Source: Ichthyophonus hoferi (Eukaryota; Opisthokonta; Ichthyosporea; Ichthyophonida; Ichthyophonidae). Taken from it: a stretch of DNA of 13,119 nt. The stretch is taken from the NCBI GenBank assembly GCA_002751075.1, contig NAOQ01000086.1:75221-88339 (forward strand). The letters are read 5' to 3'. The notes beneath the pieces were generated by a model. It saw only the letters and a program-made list of their open reading frames with translations, ran no database searches and was not told where the DNA came from. Positions within the stretch are counted from its first letter, which is position 1, and every line of letters starts with the position of its first letter. The position numbers and the translations under genes were made by a program. Below are positions 9,988 to 13,119 of the stretch, piece by piece.

Positions 9988-10333
9988 TAATAAATCCATC
10001 TTTTTTTTGTTACTCGACTGGTTGGAAAAGGACAAGCAAAAATGTCCCAAGCCAATATCAGATAATTCTATGCATGTTACCAACCAATTTAATCACAGGA
10101 AGTAGATAATAACAGATCCGTACGGGAAATACTTTATAATGAAGTACAAGAGAGACTTCGAAAATACAAAAAATAAAATCTTAACAATCACACAGGCGTA
10201 AATCTCCTGTCACAAATATATATCATCCCGATAGTCTAGATAAATTTGTTTTGAAGGGGTAATATATATATATATTATTGATCGGAGGAATGTAAGAATA
10301 TCAGTCCATTTACCCTATTAATACTCTCATTGT

Positions 10334-10361
10334 ACATCCCAACCAACAATTAGTTGGATGT
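10334..10361. repeat. Short inverted repeat (hairpin)
   Basis: ACATCCCAAC at 10334-10343 pairs with GTTGGATGT at 10353-10361, with one bulged base and a 9-base loop. It stands alone in non-coding DNA. No role can be assigned. Confidence 0.4.
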
Positions 10362-11000
10362 AAACCCCATAGAAGAATCAACCAAATTGATTCATGCTTC
10401 ATTGTACATGTGATTGAGGTTATTGAAGATGATAATTAGCCAATAGTAACACAAAGACAAAGCTTGTTACCAGGGTCACATGGAATTTAAATGATCAACC
10501 GAAATATTCTCAACTTAATATATTAATCAGGATTGGCTCTACTGATAACTAGAGCGTTACATGAGTAAACAAATTACCCATATACGCCATGTCCACACAT
10601 TGTATTCATATTCTACAGCCACACAACAAATCTCTTACAATATAATATAATCGAGAAATCCACATCATATATACTACATAGCAGGCCATCCTCTAATCCA
10701 TAATAACCTTTATTACATTTATATAGCGATACTATACACTTTAAACAATTCAGTGTTAACATCATTTGCATTTTTAACATATGGGTAATTATTCTGTTCA
10801 TATAGTCTGCAAGGTAAGCCCTTTAACGCAATGGAAATTAGCCAACCCTACTGAATTGGGACGGCTATTACCATGCCCACTTGTGAAGCGATTAAAATAA
10901 AAAAATACTAAATATTGTTCATCACTTACTATTAATACTTCTACAAGAAAACCGTGTCTATTTAAGTTATATCTAACCTAGCAGTACTACACCATAATTC

Positions 11001-11006
11001 CTTATT
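11001..11006 (-). terminator. Possible poly(A) signal (AATAAG variant)
   Basis: On the minus strand the variant hexamer AATAAG lies nine bases after the stop codon of the proline-rich gene. There is no canonical AATAAA within the next 250 bases. The spacing is unusually short, so this assignment is weak. Confidence 0.25.
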
Positions 11007-11014
11007 CAAGCTCA

Positions 11015-13016
11015 TTAAATAGGGTCCAGCCCAGGGAGGAGGGGGTGGGCCCCAGCAGGTATGAGAGGAAGATTAACAGCCATCGACAAATCGTCTGATG
11101 CAACTGATACAGTGGTCTGAGCAAGGGGAGGCGGAGCATCTTGAGCACGGCTAGTCAATGCTGGATCTAAGATAGGTTGGCTGATAGGGACTGAAGCTAT
11201 AGTACAGGTGGGAGGGGGGTGGTCGGAGAGATAAAGGGGCCATCGAAATAGCGCCGCCATGCGCTCCATTAACTCACAGTTTGCTTTGTTGTTAGGAATG
11301 GTGGTATACCAAGGGTTTGACTGCATGATGAATATAGGGAGAGGGAGAGAGAGAAAGACAAGACAAAGGGGACATGCTTTAGTTACTGCTAATAATATAA
11401 AACTAACCAATACTATCGTTGTTAGTTGTGTACTGGCAGCTAGTATTAGTATTACATATCCACCTGAAAGCCTATATCCCAGGGGTCTTTCCCCACTATC
11501 CTAAATATGATCTTAAGGTGGGAGTAGAGTGACGTCCCAGAATAATTTACACTATTATTATTACTTATAAAGGCCATGATGAATCCGGCCTATGCGTGCT
11601 TCATCTGTCGTTGCTTAGCTAACACCCATCGTATAGAGGTATAAGGAATACAAACCTATTAATAAATATGGCATGCATACATCTACAATCAATCATTTCT
11701 GTCTATATGTCCACATGCACTTACCTCCTCTCTCTGAGGGTTGGGTATCCCTCTCTGAGTGTTGCTTGCCTGCGAAGCACGGGTTTCTTCAAGATGGGCC
11801 ATAATACGTTGCAGGGCAGACACCGTGCTGTGGCAGGGGGGGAGCAGGGGAAGAGAGGGCATAGGCCCTGGTCTAGGGCTAGGAGGGGCCCCTACATCTA
11901 GCCTCTGAGGTTAAAGGACAATCAGCTACAGGGTATATAAAGAGGTCATAGGGCCAAATCGGGAGGTATCTATGCACATGTATGTGGAATTATACACGGC
12001 ACTGTAATTGTAAGCCTGATACACCATATACAGGAATAACATAGTCCAAGCAAGACTGTCAGGGGTGGGAAGGCCTATGCATCAACCAATTAACCAGCAT
12101 TAGGACAGCGCTAGAGCCAATCCCCAGCATTCCATATAGCAGGGAGGGCCAAATATGGAAGGTTATACCACGCCTCCCCTCCGTAGCACTTAGCATTCAT
12201 TAATAAATAAGGAAGGGTGAGCAAGAAAGAAAAGGAACAATTACATAGCGTGAGCGACAAGCAGATTGAGGCAAGCAGTCACACAAACAATCACACCAAG
12301 TGGAAGGAGAGACCCTACCCTGGCCCAGGTCTGCAAGGTATCTGAGGAATCACGGGCACTTTCCACTCTAGGCTCTATGGTGGGGCCCGACCCCAGCAAT
12401 CCGATTTGCTCATACGATAATCTCTGCACTCTTTCGGCTCTGACTGCCAGTCTCTTCAATGCAATTCTCCCTGGCCTCTTTTTAGGTTGTTGTCCAGGCT
12501 TGGAACGGTTGATGGTTGGGGTTCGGATGGCTAAACCATCGATGGATCTGAGAAGGGAGGGAGAGGGGAGAGAGAGTTGAAATACATTCAAAATATCAAT
12601 CAAAATAACATTAAATCCAATTAAAAAGGTATCTTGTTTTTCTTTTTTGTTTTCATAAATTGCATCTACCGATCCATCAAGTTCCAACCACGACTAAAGG
12701 TTTCAAAGCCACTAAAATCCTACACCCTCCACAAATTACGATAAAAAGAAAATAATTAATTCTTAGCAAGTGTAAGAGAACAAAAAAAAAAAAAAAAAAA
12801 AAAAAAATAAAAGCTTGTTTTAACTATATACTATAACGGACTATTAAGGGAAAGAAAGAGACACTGAGCTGCATAAGGTACATAGGGTGGTATAAGGTAC
12901 ATAGAGTGTTGTATACCTAACTACCTCGTCCGGTAGGTCGACTGCTTTGACCAGACCCTGCCCCAGTGAATAGCAATATTAGCATTAGCATGGTTCCTTT
13001 GTATTGCACCTCTCAT
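11015..13016 (-). CDS. Uncharacterised basic, proline-rich protein, four exons
   Basis: Four exons were read on the minus strand: 13016-12925, 12547-12319, 11904-11725 and 11320-11015. The three junctions agree in phase (2, 0, 0) and together give 268 residues. Acceptors are strong (long CT tracts ending TTCTCAG, AACCTCAG and CATGCAG), and one donor is GAG|GTAAGT. Residues 1-30 are polar with two Trp (HWGRVWSK). Residues 39-75 are strongly basic (RTPTINRSK, QQPKKRPGRIALKRL), like a nuclear or nucleic-acid-binding segment. Residues 112-132 are very Pro-rich. Residues about 135-155 form a likely helix (SALQRIMAHLEETRA). A second block, NPWYTTIPNN to MERMAALFRWP (about 169-195), is followed by a Pro/Ala-rich tail. 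No signal peptide or known domain is recognised. Exons are more GC-rich than the rest of the window. Exon 1 rests on the first ATG after an in-frame stop and is the least certain part. Confidence 0.68.
12782..12807. repeat. Homopolymer run of 26 A (T on the gene strand)
   Basis: An uninterrupted run of A lies in the first intron of the minus-strand proline-rich gene. It could be slippage or the tail of an old retroposed sequence on the plus strand. However, no flanking target duplication or body of a SINE or processed copy is seen before it. Confidence 0.9.
12873..12910. repeat. Two-copy 19-base tandem repeat
   Basis: ATAAGGTACATAGGGTGGT is followed directly by a second copy that differs at two positions. 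It lies just inside the first intron of the proline-rich gene, close to the donor site. Confidence 0.8.
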
Positions 13017-13086
13017 GCAGGTGACGATGTATATCTAGGTTATATGTAATATATGTAACGCAACCACAGCCACAGCACAACTCAAC

Positions 13087-13097
13087 ATATATATAAA
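13087..13097 (-). promoter_or_regulatory. TATA-like element upstream of the proline-rich gene
   Basis: On the minus strand TTTATATATAT lies about 70-80 bases before the proposed ATG at 13016. That would place transcription start about 40-50 bases before the ATG, which fits a short leader and supports this being the first exon. AT-rich DNA makes such strings common, so the support is modest. Confidence 0.35.
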
Positions 13098-13119
13098 CAA
13101 GGCCTTGGTAAATGTCCTT

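Larger units (their letters stand above)
8982..11000. other. AT-rich intergenic region with weak coding-like fragments
   Basis: No gene is supported in this 2-kb stretch. Short plus-strand reading runs look protein-like: 9107-9256 (contains SEVHPLSVDLTHIPEI), 9473-9622 (contains LRELEYDVMNENVY), 9643-9756 (contains LLRGDRKLDYEERAR) and 10099-10176 (contains RSVREILYNEVQERL). They lie in more than one frame, are interrupted, lack convincing splice links and match no family I know. Runs of 30-40 open codons are expected by chance at this base composition. A decayed gene or transposon is possible but not shown. Simple repeats include a TA-run at 10262-10275. Confidence 0.4.

Noticed and set aside
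10572-10790. 12-base inverted repeats (AATTACCCATAT) bounding about 220 bases, MITE-like
   Set aside because: No target-site duplication flanks them. A 12-base match at this separation is expected about once by chance in AT-rich DNA of this length. The 62-codon minus-strand frame inside has no recognisable features.
11668-11901. 77-codon plus-strand frame
   Set aside because: It is antisense to exon 11904-11725, whose acceptor, donor and phase fit the minus-strand gene.
12360-12400. KKRPGRIALK-type motif resembling the start of the histone H3 / CENP-A fold
   Set aside because: Only about seven residues are similar, the motif actually lies a little upstream (about 12450-12480), and no histone-fold helices follow. 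It is probably a coincidental basic stretch.
12266-12580. 104-codon plus-strand frame
   Set aside because: It lies opposite the second exon of the minus-strand proline-rich gene. It shows no splice support of its own and is best read as an antisense shadow.
1-13119. Search for CRISPR arrays, tRNA or rRNA genes, LTRs and transposase or reverse-transcriptase motifs
   Set aside because: None was seen by eye on either strand. Short A-runs, TA-runs and the 19-base tandem pair are ordinary simple repeats.

Overview
This window is nuclear DNA from a eukaryote. It is AT-rich and holds three protein-coding genes interrupted by spliceosomal introns of about 360-680 bases, each bounded by recognisable splice signals. 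Intergenic DNA is long and repeat-poor. No rRNA, tRNA, CRISPR array or intact transposon was found. The lineage cannot be fixed from the sequence. The way the prolyl 4-hydroxylase is built (membrane anchor, Gly-Gly-Val-Trp-Leu-Trp linker, C-terminal dioxygenase core) and the style of the tyrosinase core remind me of protist, stramenopile-like proteins, but this is inference from memory.

Layout. (1) About 1-695: AT-rich upstream DNA with an unresolved 5' end for the first gene, including a hydrophobic leader-like reading frame and a TACTAAC branch point. (2) 696-5037, plus strand: a type-3 copper tyrosinase in at least six exons. All six copper-binding histidines can be seen, behind a roughly 200-residue Ser/Thr-rich, mucin-like N-terminal region. 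A poly(A) signal follows at 5094. (3) 5100-6941: non-coding convergent spacer with one exon-like segment. (4) 8879-7024, minus strand: a complete two-exon, 418-residue membrane-anchored prolyl 4-hydroxylase, with a poly(A) signal at 6947-6942. (5) 8982-11000: AT-rich spacer with only weak coding-like fragments. (6) 13016-11015, minus strand: a four-exon, 268-residue gene whose splice phases all agree. It is more GC-rich than its surroundings and encodes a basic, then proline-rich protein that I do not recognise.

How they may relate. The tyrosinase (phenol or tyrosine oxidation) and the prolyl hydroxylase (secretory-pathway 4-hydroxyproline) are convergent neighbours. Both plausibly act on secreted, wall or matrix proteins, but nothing in the sequence shows co-regulation. 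The third gene shows no visible link to the other two.
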